Source: Numida meleagris
Taxonomy: Eukaryota > Chordata > Aves > Galliformes > Numididae
Reading direction: 5' to 3'
Length of the DNA stretch: 64,000 nucleotides
Assembly (NCBI RefSeq): GCF_002078875.1
Contig: NC_034414.1
Span: forward strand, 28,073,638-28,137,637
A program made the translations under genes and the position numbers. Shown one piece after another: positions 24,331-35,900 of this stretch. Under the pieces are notes generated by a model, which saw nothing but the letters and a program-made list of their open reading frames with translations, made no database searches and was not told where the DNA came from. Every line of letters starts with the position of its first letter. The first letter of the stretch is position 1.

Positions 24331-24988
24331 TGAAGCGTTGCAGGAAGCACGGCGCAGATGTGCTGCCTCTCGTTTCCGTTCTTACTGGGTCAAAAAAAAA
24401 ATGCCATAATACATACGAGCGACCAGTCTTCCAAACGGAGAAGGTACCTTGGGGGGTCCTGCAGAGTACACGTGGGTCATAATATCGGGAGCAAAAAAGG
24501 AAACGTGGTTTTGAGAGACAGAAAGTTGCAGAGTGAAGAGGCGGAACAGGACTCCTCTGGTCTGCGCCGAGCCCTCAGCAGGACAAATTTATCAGCTCCT
24601 GTAGAGGTGGCGATGGCAAATTCTGGAAGATTCGGAGAAGTGTGGCATACAAGATGCAGCAGGCGTTCTGCTGCCGGGGGTTATGTGAAGGGATCCAGTC
24701 AGCTTGTTTGGAGAAGTTCCGCACGGCTCTTGAAATGTTGAAGGTGGTGAACGCTTTTCGTGGCTTGTGAAGGAAGTACTGAAGTACACGTGCTTCAGGC
24801 CGGAGGCTGAAGCAGAAGGGTCTCTTTCTTAGGAGGGAAAGTTTGTGGTACTTTTTAGGAAGGGATTAAGCAAGCAGCTGCCAGCAATGGCGCGTTCTCA
24901 GTTCTGTGCCAGGCCATGGCAGCCCTTCTGGCCTTTCTGGTGCTTTTGCACGACTTCCCATTGGTCACAGCAGAAGTTTCTTGAGGCC

Positions 24989-25051
<63 letters not shown>

Positions 25052-25053
25052 TT
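24989..25053. repeat. (ATTT)n microsatellite, about 16 units
   Basis: This is an uninterrupted run of ATTT/TTTA tetranucleotides about 65 bp long, followed by TTTGTCTTTTCGC. Its purity and length suggest it is polymorphic. It lies less than 1 kb into COX16 intron 1. Confidence 0.95.
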
Positions 25054-26702
25054 TGTCTTTTCGCTCTTTAATTTCATTCCGCTTTCCTTACTGCAGAGAT
25101 CCTTCCTCTGGAGTCAGTGTTAAGCGGAGGAACATTCTGCTTTCTTTCTTTCTGGGGTTTCATGTCTCCCCTGCCTTAAAATTATTTTCTCCTGTGAATA
25201 TTTTAGCGTGCTGCTGCCCAAGGGCTTCCTAACGAGGAAGGAAAAGGACAAGTCATGCGGCTTGTGACGGTTCCCCAGCTGAACGCTGAACTCTGAAAGC
25301 ACCTCTGGAGCTGAACACAATTTTGCTAAAAGATCAATTGCAGCAGTAGAGGCACTGAACGCGTGCCCAGAACCAGAGGAGCATGCCTTTTGTGAGCACC
25401 AAGTTCTGCTAAGTTTGGTGATAATACTGACATGTGAGGTCGTGTTAGATTCTTGCATGCTGTACATTTTTTCACTAGACAAAACTTTATTCTTCAGTAC
25501 TGCCAGACTTCTCACCAACACTGTATTTTTTAAACTTTAACTGTTATCATTTAAATGAATTTTGTGTCTTGCCTCTGTGCACTGCATATTTGAATGAAAG
25601 GCCCCTGTAGCACTCTTTAAAAAGACTCCAAGGTTAAAGAGATGATAACTCAGAGACAGGTTAGGCTCTCACTATACATGTGCATGCACAAATGTATATT
25701 AAAAACATTTCTTCTTTTTAGTGCAAATTATCATCTTGATCCTTTTTTTGTCCCCTTGTATTCATTTGGAAGTTGTTAGAATATTTTCTCCTGGAAGGGA
25801 TTTTCTTGTCTGATCCTTAAAACCTCAAACTGACAGCTGCTTTGCCAGGAAGATGCGACAGTCGCAGTGTTTGGTCACACTTTTTCCAAAGGTGATAGTG
25901 TTCCTTTGTGAGTGCCAACGAGTCTGGAGGGGACGGGATTTAGTCCTGCAGGAAGCCCTAGCTGTGAGTGATTTCTTTAATTCTGCGAACTTGTCTCTTG
26001 TTCCGCGTGGCGTGAAAGGGAGTGCATGCGGAGAGAGCGATGTCACCTGGTGTGGGATGTTGGCACGGCTCGTGTGCCGCCGGCTGGGCGGCCTGAGGGC
26101 CACGGTGAAGGTGGTGACAGCTGTGTGGGCGCCAGGCTGACTGCACAGATGTAGCTCTGAAGTTCACTGTGAAGATGAAGGGCTGTGCTGTGGTGACTTA
26201 AGTGTCTTTGCCAGCTGCTTTGGCATCTCTTTCCTATCATGGTGATGTAAAAATCTCTCCTTATCGCACGAAGCCTACCGTACACAAGCATTTTCAGGAT
26301 ACTTGGTTCTGTCCTGGGAGAGTTTCATCACTGCTTTAAAAAACATGGTAAAAACCATTAACTTGCCCGCTCACAGCGCTTTCCAAATCTTGTATTTGTT
26401 TCTGCCTTTGACTGATTCCAGACAAGGGTCTTTCGTACTATCTAAGGTGCAAAAGCCATGTGCAGCTGTGGTTGTCACAGGGGAAAAATGAAATTCTCAG
26501 TGTCTTCACAGGCAGGAGGCACAATCTGTGCCTCGTTTGGGGATTTCTGTTTCACACTTATTTAAGTATATTGCTCTGTATATGGGGTGTTTCACGTTTC
26601 AAGCTTGTAGCACATCACAAAGTCCTTCATATCTGTAGGTGTGGATTTCCATGTCTTTCCTGTTTTTTTTGCTTTCTTCCTTTTCCTTCATCATGTAACG
26701 AC

Positions 26703-26714
26703 TGCGCATGCGCA
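26703..26714. promoter_or_regulatory. Perfect NRF1-type palindrome TGCGCATGCGCA
   Basis: TGCGCATGCGCA is a full self-complementary match to the NRF1 consensus (YGCGCAYGCGCR). NRF1 drives many nuclear genes for mitochondrial proteins. The site lies 2.6 kb into COX16 intron 1 in otherwise CpG-poor sequence, so it could be an intronic enhancer or alternative promoter element. Occupancy is not shown by the sequence. Confidence 0.5.
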
Positions 26715-27940
26715 AGCACTTTCCTTGTGGGTCTCTTCCTCTCTCTGGATCTTTGATGTTTCAAGTGCTGCATGTAGTGTTGCCGAAAGAGAAGATGAGG
26801 GTAGCCTGGAACTGTGAAAGATCTTTTTTTCTGTGAATAAATGTTTTCCTAAAATGTATTTCCACTAGTGTTCATGTGCGCAGACTGTCCTGCATTGCCA
26901 TCTGTGTTGCTGCCTTGAGCAGTGCAGGTTTTCTTTGATAGACACTTAGTTCCAGATGTCAGAGGAGGAGAAGGGCGGTGTCCAGCAGTGCTGCAGCCAC
27001 TTGGTCATCTCCCAGGGGACCCATGGAGAACCCCAGTGGTGTCTCAGGCCATGCAATGAACCACTGGTCTCCCATCCTTATTGACCTACTCCAAAAACCC
27101 CAGTTCCAAGCCATCAGGATGTGGATTTCTGTGTCTGTGGTCACTAGTGAAGTCCAACTCATCTGGAAGCTGTGGCTGATGCTCTCTCTGTAAAAATGGT
27201 TATAATGGTTATCCTCTGATAGCATATGGAAAAGGATTACTGCAATTGACTTTTTTAATTCTAGATATGTCAGTGCTATTGTTAACATCATTCACATCGC
27301 TCAAGGTGGCGATGGGGGAATGCAGGATTGGGGAATTGCAGGATTTTCATTAACATCCATTACTTCGTGAAGCTTTACATGAGACGTGACATATGCAGAA
27401 CTGTCAGCTTGTACATTTCTGAGCTCACCTTTTGAATCAGTGCCTTCAACTTTTCTTTTTGATTCTTAATATTTGAGGACTATTTTCCAGATAAGCATTT
27501 AGACAAACAAGTAGGCTCTCCTTTCTACTTTTTGAACCTGGGAGTGCCCGGAATGGTAATTTCAAGAAGGAATCCAAATCTTTGCTTTTAGGAGCTTCTG
27601 GAGAAGGAGGAGGTGGTATCCAGCAGCTGCAGCTTGGCCACCATGGAAAACCTGGTTTTCAGACAGCTGCAGCTGCTGAGTGAAGTTCTCGGGTCATCTG
27701 AGCAGCCCGAGCCATCAATGTGTGTAATGCAAAGTGACAGGGCTGTGGCTGAAAATGCCCTTTTTTGCTAATTGCTCACACTGAGGAACATATGGCTTGC
27801 TGTCTCTTCTGCATTGTTCTTAGGTTGGTTTCTACTTAATGCGTTCGCCATGCTTTCCAACCTGTTATGAAATGGACATTTGAATAAACAATTTTTTTTT
27901 TTTTCTGCCTAAGACAGAGAATAGTAGCATTGCAAGTGAC

Positions 27941-28335
27941 AAACTGGGAGAGCTGGGGCTGTGCAGCCTGGAGAAGAGAAGGCTCTCGGGAGACCTGAGA
28001 ACAGCCTTTTAGTATCTAAAGGGGGGCTGTAATAAAGAAGGGGACAGACTCTTTAGCAGAGTCTGTTGTGATAGGACAAGGGGAAATGATTTCAAACTAA
28101 AGAAGGGAGATTTAGATTGAGTATAAGGAAGAAGATTTTTACAGTAAGGGCAGTGAGGCACTGGCACAAGTTGCCCGGAGAGGTGGTGGATGCCCTGTTC
28201 CTGGAGACACTCGAGGTCAGGCTGGAAGGGCTCTGAGCACCTGACTGAGCTGAAGGTGCCCCTGTTCACTGCAGGGGATTTGGGTTCGGTGGCCTTTAAG
28301 ATCCCTTCCAACTCAAATGATTCTATGATTCTAAG
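27941..28335 (+). mobile_element. CR1 LINE, 3' fragment (about 400 bp)
   Basis: The segment has the CR1 order: AACTGGGAGAGCTGGGGCTG, CAGCCTGGAGAAGAGAAGGC, a TTTCAAACTAAAG block, GGCAGTGAGGCACTGGCACA, GAGGTGGTGGATGCCCTG, a CTCGAGGTCAGGCTGGA block, GATCCCTTCCAACTC and a terminal ATTCTATGATTCTA. It is the longest and best preserved CR1 piece in the window. It is sense to COX16 in intron 1. The ORF at 28190-28537 is partly this element. Confidence 0.95.
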
Positions 28336-30884
28336 TGTATGGACTTTTTTTACTGTACTGCGGCCTGTAGCCACCTGCATTTGCAACAGTCAGGGTGACT
28401 GCTTGAACGTACTCTACCTTGAGATGATTAATATGGTACTTGGGCCAAGTGTGATACTCTTCGCGGAGTTCCGTGTTGTGTGGCACTGTGCAGGTCCGCA
28501 CTGCCTGCTGGTTGTGACTGCCTCTGGTTTGTGGTAGGAACTGCCCCAGGTGTGCATGCAGCCATCTATGGGAGTGTTTAATCTGTTTCTGGATGTAGCG
28601 CCATTCGTGAGCTCTAACATACATGGTAAGTCAGTGCACTCCCTTACTTGATTATGCTCTTGAATCAAATTAAGGGATTTGTATTTTTGTTTTTTTTATT
28701 TTTGTTTTTCCTCTGATCTGAGCTGGCAATGATTCCCATTGGTTGCGGACAAGAAGAAAGGCAGACCCAGTTCTGCTCCCGCTGGGTGCAGGGTGAGGTC
28801 TCAGTCAGTTTCTGAGAGGATTCTGCTCTGGTTCTCTCTTAGCAGCCCGCACAGCACTGGCAAACATCTTCTGTGTGTGGGAGCTGGCAGAGGAGGGCGC
28901 TTCAGGCTCGGCTGATTTCCCTGGCAGCGTGAAGTGCTGCTTTTTTGAGGGAACAAATGGGAGACTTCAGTCCCCTGGGCTGCCAAATTGCTGTCTTTCA
29001 CCAGCCATGCTCTGCATACGTGACAGTTATTTAAAAAGGAAACCCCAAAACCCTTCTGACTGTGATTACTGCAAACTAAAATAAAATCATTCATGGCTGT
29101 TCTAGTTTTGAAGCTCACAATGAATAGCTAGTGGGTTTTGGAGCAGCAGTCTTGAAGAAAAGGCTGGAAATTATCACATTCCTTCACCAGCGATATTTAT
29201 CATAACTTTTTCCTGCTTTCTTTACACCGTAATCTGTGTTGGCAGCACTAATTAGTGTGATTTGATTCATGTAGGGCTCTGTGACGAATGTAATGTACCT
29301 TAGTGATCTGCCTTTCACAGTGCTGTAGCGGGGGTGAGTCTCTCTAGCAACAGGGATGCTTATAACCCTGCCAATTGCTGCTGCCGGAGAGATTGTTTCC
29401 TGTTATTGTTTCAGCCCAAGAGACTGAAAATGGCTCCAAAAAAGTAGGGGTCTGCTCTTAACTACATTCTTGTGCTATTATGGGTTCTTGGTGAACATCT
29501 AGCTGTAGTTTGTGACAAACACGAGCGTTACCCATCCTAAGATGCAGTTCAAGTGATCAGGCTGATGCCATCCATAACTAATTGCATAACATACTTCCCA
29601 ACAGAGAAGTGAACAAATAGATTTTTAAAAAGAATTAAAGAGAATTTTATGTCATTTTTTTACGTAAGACATTTATTGAGGTTGCTGAGTGTATGTGACA
29701 GATGGTGCTCTTATGTCACATCCTATCTTTCATTTTGTTTTGCAACACGCAAGTCTTCCATGCATGCATAATTGCATTACAACATTGTAGGGTTGTTTTT
29801 TTTGTGTACTCACTGAAACATAAAGGAATGATCCAGCGTGAGTTCTTTGACGGGGGGTTGTGCTCATGGTGCTGCTGAGCTGCTCACCCTAACAATGGGT
29901 GCTGAGTGCTGGCTCACCAATGTGTTCCCTGATTTTACCTCTAATGGTAAACTTCAGGTGTAAAGGAAAAAGCACAGCATTGTTTCATCACTCTGCTGAA
30001 TGCATTCAAGTAATTAAGCAGATTGTGTTCACTACATAATAAAGGTTGCGCTCTGCATTCTGAAGCATGTAAAATTAATAGTTCTCTAGCAGAATGGTGG
30101 TGTATCTGAACTTTCCAACTTGAGTTATCTACAGTTGCCTGTGCATTTACATTTTATGATTTAAACATCTGTACGATTGTAAAATCAGAATGGAGAAAAA
30201 TATACTTAATTTCCATTTTGTGTGGAGTTATGTTCCCAGTTTTCAGTTTAGCCGGAGAGTCAAGTTGCATCTGACCTCATGAAAATGTTGCCAACCTAAT
30301 TGTTCTATTTATATAGTATCATTAATACCTTCTGCTAGGATTTCCCCTCTGTCTCTTTTGTCTGGGCTGCAGTTGGAACGTACTGGGCTTTGCTTTGCCC
30401 TTGACTTACACCGATCATATTAATTCATTGTAATGCTTTTTTATCTTGCAAGGAATGTAGAGATTATCTCCATTTTATAAATTTCAAAACTAGAAATGTG
30501 AGTGAGAAATATAGAGTATGCAAAGCCAACAAGCTAAGAAGGTTGCTGGAATTTGTGATGTCTTACCCCACTTCTGATTGTTTTGCCTGCCAAATCTAGA
30601 TCTGTCATTGTTTGTATGTCTGTATTCCTCCCTTTAAACTCAATTATATGAACATAGTGAGGACATCTTCCCTCATAATGCAAAAGAGAATGGCAATACT
30701 TTAGCCAAGGCCAATACTTCCGCTCAACACACAGTCAGTCTCTGAGTACTTTGTTACCTTTAGTGCTATAACAAATGCACAAACTCATTGATACTTTCTT
30801 ATTCTGTCATTGCTTCTTTTATTGGCTTTTGAAGGCACTTTAATAAAATGTAATTGACTGAAATGCTGCCCGTGGCTGCTGTGG

Positions 30885-30985
30885 CATAGAATCACTGAGG
30901 TAGGAAAAGACCTCTGAGATCATCTGGTCCAACAGTCCACCTACCACCAATATTTTCCCACTAAACCCTGTCTGCGTAGCTCCAT
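30885..30985 (-). mobile_element. CR1 LINE, 3' end, reverse orientation
   Basis: CATAGAATCACTGAGG opens the segment, followed by GGAAAAGACCTCTGAGATCA, TCTGGTCCAACAGTCCACCT, ACCACCAATATTTTCCCACT and AAACCCTGTC. This is the reverse complement of a CR1 tail. It is antisense to COX16 in intron 1. Confidence 0.93.
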
Positions 30986-31159
30986 GCTATCAGCTAACTG
31001 CATTGACGTGCTGCTGGCTGATTAAATAAGTGCTGGATATGGTGATGTGGTTTGTTTTTGTGATGAAGTCTTAGACTGTTGTGCTTGGTTTTTTAAGACA
31101 TAGACGAAACAGTATCGTTACTATATTCTTTATATTTCATGTATATACTATGCTTTTAT

Positions 31160-31570
31160 ATGATCTTACTCCTAGCCTTCCAGCATTACACTAATATTTC
31201 AGTGGCAGTGGTAATTTCTGACAACATCACTGGACTTTGGCTCTGGCAGAGCCAAGTTGATGTTTTGTCAAAAGAGAAATTGTCCGTCGCAGTACTGGAA
31301 GTGTAAGGCATCCATATTGATAATGGCTGTAAGCGACACGTCCAGCTTGCCAGGCTGGCTGCTCTGCTTATGCTGTGTGAAGAGCAAAAGGAAACCAGAA
31401 TCCAAGTGGGGTTTTTGCCCTGGTAGCAGCATAAAGATGTCGTGAGTAAGATTACAGTTTCAAGCCAAAACTTGTCTTCAGGAAGAGAAGTGCGTGTCAA
31501 CTTCTTTAACACGTGTATAGCTGCAGACATGAAGTTAGTGCATAATAGATGGCTGCTGTCAAACAAGTGA
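31160..31570 (+). other. Unrecognised stretch, mostly open in one + frame (possible coding relic)
   Basis: From an ATG at 31160, one + frame runs 137 codons with only two internal stops (31304-31306 and 31424-31426). Part of it reads TCIAADMKLVHNRWLLSNK. The opposite strand is open for 138 codons over nearly the same interval (31186-31602). I recognise no family. It may be a decayed coding fragment or chance. Confidence 0.2.
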
Positions 31571-32261
31571 AAGAATGTGGTGAGGCCAAATGAGTAGCAC
31601 ATGATTTATTTCACGCAGCAGCTGTCTGCCTTGCTTCCCCTAGCTACTTTACAGTATTAGATGATCTAAGCTAAAAAAAAAAAAAAAATTTGCTTTTTAG
31701 TTGCATGCAATACGCATGTTCAACTATTGCATGTTCAACTATTGCATAGTTCATATTGCATCTCCTAGCAATATACTTCATGCAATTTTGTTGTCAGATG
31801 GGCTAATTTTGAAGTGATGCTGCAAGAGTTTCTGCTTTTTCCCTAGTTAAAGCTGCCGGACACTGCAGCAGTGCATTTGCTTTGGCTCCACCACAGCCAC
31901 TCTGACAGCACAACCATAAAGTGATGTTTGTAACCATAAACTTGACTGTGGTAATGCTGATTTCTTTCGTTAGGACATGATGTTTGTTAAGTTAACTTTT
32001 AGGCTGTTAATTAACATAACGCTCATTAGAACTTAAAGAATATCAGCGAATGAAAATTTTTGCTGATACGTCAACCATATTAAGATTCATTTAACTGCTT
32101 GTTCCTTGAGACTTTCAGCATATGGTGTGAATATACCATATCTTCAGCTGACAAACCTGATTTGACTGAACAAATCTTAAATAACTTTCAGGTTCTTTTT
32201 AATATGTGGAGTGTTCTTCACAACATCTAAACGCTTCATAAAGAATGTTTAGATTCTTTTC

Positions 32262-32380
32262 ATAAAGAAATGCTTAGTTGTACCGAGGGACATGGTTCAG
32301 TAGGAAATATTGGTGATAGGTGGACGGTTGGACTGGATGATCTTGAAGGTCTTTTCCAACCTTGGTGATTCTGTGATTCT
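32262..32380 (+). mobile_element. CR1 LINE, 3' end, 46 bp before COX16 exon 2
   Basis: The segment has GTACCGAGGGACATGGTTCA, GTAGGAAATATTGGTGATAG, GTGGACGGTTGGACTGGATG, a GATCTTGAAGGTCTTTTCCA block and the terminal TTGGTGATTCTGTGATTCT. It is closer to the consensus than the CR1 copies at 8766 and 42350. It ends just before the branch point and polypyrimidine tract of the COX16 exon 2 acceptor. Confidence 0.95.
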
Positions 32381-32426
32381 TTTTTGTGATGGTCCTAACA
32401 CGTACTTTCATTGTGTTGTTTTTCAG

Positions 32427-32504
32427 CTCTATCTTGTCGGGGGATCTTTTGGACTCCGTGAGTTTGCTCAGATAAGATATGATGTCCACAAACTACATGG
32501 CAAG
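32427..32504 (+). CDS. COX16: COX16, exon 2 (membrane segment and conserved core)
   Basis: The exon encodes LYLVGGSFGLREFAQIRYDV followed by HKLHGK. It completes the transmembrane helix begun in exon 1, and VGGSFGLREF-QIRYD is the signature of COX16. It comes after a good acceptor (TTGTGTTGTTTTTCAG) with a candidate branch point CTAAC 28 bases upstream. It ends at AAG|GTACTT. Both flanking introns are phase 0 and the exon is exactly 26 codons, so skipping it would keep frame but remove the membrane anchor. The residues after the core (VHKLHGK) differ from mammalian AVKSK by a two-residue insertion. Confidence 0.96.
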
Positions 32505-32835
32505 GTACTTCAAGAGGTTTTCTCTTCATTTCATTTTGCCAATGTGCTGACTTATAAAAACTAATTTGCTAGGACAAGCAAAATATTAGTATTAGGAGAT
32601 ACTAGTATATGCTCTTAGGCAGCGAGCAGTGTAGATAATAGAGGCTGAGATAATGGCAAATCTTTTTGCCAACTGTGGAAAGTGATCAACATAAATAGTT
32701 TGGTTCCTACCGTTGTTTGTAAATGGTAATTCTGAATCTGGAGAAAGGAAGTGTAGCACATCTGGAAGGAGGTTATTACAAAGATTTTGTATCTAATTTA
32801 GACGAAGCAACTATACATTTGAAAAGGTGCACAAA

Positions 32836-32912
32836 AGGTTTCCACCCGCTGGATCAGGCTGCCCATGGCCCCGTTCAGCATGGCCTTGAGCACGCCCAGA
32901 GCTGGGGCACTT
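32836..32912 (-). mobile_element. CR1 LINE, internal 3' fragment, reverse orientation
   Basis: GGTTTCCACCCGCTGGATCA, GGCTGCCCATGGCCCCGTTC and AGCATGGCCTTGAGCACGCC lead to CCAGAGCTGGGGCAC. This is the reverse complement of the CR1 segment upstream of the tail. The terminal repeat itself is missing. It is short and diverged. Confidence 0.8.
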
Positions 32913-35900
32913 TATCGTATGCAAGCCTGCCACTGCAATGCAGAGGGGCTTTCTCATCCCAGTGCTGCTGACTTGCATAAAGTATGAAGCTTTTTTAAAG
33001 ATTATATGGCACTTCATATAAAAAGTGTTTGTGTGAGACTCCAGCCACTGTGCATAAGAGGTTCATTACAGAATATGTAACATAAGCAGGAGTGGGCTTA
33101 CGGTGGCTTTCTACTGTCAAATCTTTCATATCCTCACCTGTTCAGGGTGTGGAGACCCTTGTGTTTTGCCTTAGACAATTGTTACGGGTCATCTAAATTA
33201 CTTCAGTTGTTCTTCATTGCTCCCTGCATTGCATACCTGGTTATGGCCCGTGAAGCACCACGCAGACCACTACTGCTCAGTCCCTTACTTGATGTAGCCC
33301 ATAAGAAACAGGAAAAGAATCTTAGAGCTCTTTTCTACAGTGCTGTATGCTGGGTGGTTGCTTCTTCCAGTCCTGGGCTTTCAGAAGCAATTGCAGCATT
33401 TATGTTTTCCTCCGATCAGGTGAGGATCACAGCAGGGGCAAGAAGTTGTCTGTTGTTCCTGTCAGTTTCTTAGTCAGATCTGTACTCAGTAAGTTACATT
33501 TGACCTCCATTAACCGCACAGTGACCGCAGCCCAGAGTAAAAAGGCAATATTAGTTATGCTTATTCAGATCTATGAGGCTCTGTGTCTCAGCATTTATAA
33601 CCAAGGAAAGCATCATTGAATTAGACAGCAGTACATGAAAGCTCTGAGGGGAAGCTACTGCACCCTGGAGTTCTCTGAAAAGCTAAAAGAGGACATCTGG
33701 ATTCTGCTCCAGCCTGTATTACTTAAGGCTGCATCATCTCTTTTGTGTTTTCTTTTCATTATGATTTTATTTTTGAACAGATGAAATTTAAATAAAGAAC
33801 AATGTAGTATTAGCGGCAATCTAGCGACACTGACTTTAGGCTAGTAGCTATAGTGAGACAAATGAAAGTAATGCGTTGCATTAGTTTCTGTTTCTACGTC
33901 CATGAAAATAGAGTTAAGAACCATTCTAATTCAGTAACTGCGAGAGCATAAGAGATTAGAATGTAGTCTTCTTTCTCTTCATTGGTTAAAATACTTTACA
34001 TGTACCTCAGGTAAAGAACAGTAATCTGTGTAATTTAAAAATGCTATTAAAAATCCTGATGATCATAAGATCTGTCACCGGTTAAGACATCTTCCTGTTA
34101 GAGTAGAATGTTTTTCTTATGTAACACACTTCAACTAGCAGAAGTCCTTAACAGAAAAGGGACGAGTGCACCTCTTGGGGAGCTGGACTCTTGTATGCAA
34201 ATTGCAGTAGACAATAACATAAATAGAATTTTTTTTTTTGTTACAGATGCTCCTTTGTAATATAAACTGTACTTAAATAACACTTTTTCTACACAGACAT
34301 TGATAGGCTTTCATGGAATTTAAATTAATGAAGCTTCATAGCCTTGCTGTCAGACATGGCAGATTTATTATTTCCACATTACTGCTGGAAAAAAAAATGG
34401 AGGTTGTGGAAAGTTAAGCAACCCATCTGGATGTAGGGTAGGGTTTGTAATACCTGAGTGCCTGTCTTTTCTCACTGCATGTTAAGGATGTGCAAATTAT
34501 GGTGTACCACTTGTGAGCGTGACTGCTAAACTTGTTTTCTTGCTAATTCAGCTGCTAGGTAGACGGGACTTAGATGGCTCAGCTGATGTGTGGTGTTAGG
34601 ATTGGTGCAGAAGCAGAGTTGCAGGTGGAGAGGGGTTAGCAGCAAGAGCAGATATTCTGTCCCTTTAGAATAGCATCTTTGGATATCAGTGCATTGTTCA
34701 CGTGTATCTCTTTGAAAAGAAATAAAGCTCATTGGGTATACCTTAATTTACTTGGATACTGAGACCAGCTGTATTCTTTAAGTACACTGAGCAGTCTGCA
34801 TTTAAATAAACTCGTGTAGAGATGCTTATTGATGTAAATGCCTTTTATGCGAGACAGAATCAAGGATTTTTCCATCATCTGTTGTTGCCAAAATAGCCAT
34901 TAATGCAGAAATCATTAGGTAATTGTTTCCTTTCTGGGAAGAGTTCATGCAAATTGCAATTGGATATGGAAAACCAGATATGCTTATGGGAAAACCACCT
35001 TGAATTAGTGGAGAAGCAATGGATGGGTTTGTGTAGGCATGTTTCCTAGTTGTTTACCTTTATTCTCAAATGGAAAACTAAGCCCTGTCTTTGTCTTACT
35101 TTAATGTTGTAGATGTAGTTGAACAGAGATGCCTTTAAAACAGAAAATGTGACTTCTATTTAATACACAGAAAATGTTTCAAGTACATAACTTTTTTAAA
35201 ATTTATTTACTGTGTGCCCACTTTTGTCATTCAAGGCATGGTTAGAGGTATGCTGATTCAGATCTAATTTTGGATTTAAGAATCTTGGACAGGAGAACAG
35301 ACAAGCAGTCTGTACTGTTGGCTGATAGTTACTAAAGGTCTGAAGAGCGGCAATATATCAACTACCTGGGGAAGTCCAGGCTTTCAGCCCCTCAGCAAAC
35401 CCTTTTGACTAATAAAACAGAGTTATTAAGTTCTGATATGGACTACTGGGAGGCAGGTTCTCAGTGTGTGGAGATAACACCAAGCAAGTTCCTTCACAGT
35501 ACGTGGAGCATGAGCACTTGCAGTAACCTGGAGTCTCTAGATCATCTTGTCAGGAAGCAAAACATCAATTGGTTTTAAAGTCTACAAATAGTTTCTACCG
35601 TGCAATGTGTGAGAGTGCATCATTGTACTGACCTTTTCAGTGGTTATAAGATATGTAGATCGTGGTTCACTCCTCCTTATGTGTTGTCCTAAGCAAAGTG
35701 AGTACACCCCAGAAGAAAAATGCTAAGAAATCGTCTTAATAGTGTTTTACTGCAGAAGGCAGTTACGGAATGTTAGTGTGTCTCACTTCCTCTATGAAAG
35801 GAAGATAATTAATGCTGCTGTACTTTACATAGGGAACAGGAAAGTTAATTAATTCAAAGAGTATTTAAAAAAAAACATTTCCTCAGGTGAGATCCATTAA

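Larger units (their letters stand above)
24127..32426 (+). other. COX16 intron 1 (phase 0)
   Basis: This is an 8.3-kb intron from GTGAGC to TTTTTCAG. Its first 200 bases belong to the CpG island. It contains an (ATTT)n microsatellite (about 24989-25053), a perfect NRF1-like palindrome (26703-26714), and CR1 copies at about 27941-28335, 30885-30985 and 32262-32380. The longest chance ORFs (for example 24358-24741 and 31186-31602) have no recognisable domain. A candidate branch point CTAAC (32395-32399) lies 28 bases before the acceptor G. Confidence 0.8.

Noticed and set aside
24358..24741. 127-codon plus-strand ORF just after the COX16 CpG island
   Set aside because: It lies in intron 1 immediately downstream of GC-rich DNA, where stops are rare. 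It has no domain and no consistent splice sites linking it to COX16.
25120..25521. 133-codon minus-strand ORF near the (ATTT)n array
   Set aside because: It shows no recognisable motif and no promoter. It is expected by chance in this much sequence.
26961..27660. Similar GAGGAGG / TCCAGCAG / CTGCAGC / CCATGGA-AACC words at about 26961 and 27604, suggesting an old tandem duplication
   Set aside because: The matches are short, interrupted and of simple composition, and no consistent alignment extends beyond about 60 bases.
28190..28668. ORFs on both strands around 28,200-28,670
   Set aside because: They largely overlap the CR1 fragment at 27941-28335 and its flank and match no CR1 protein-coding part.
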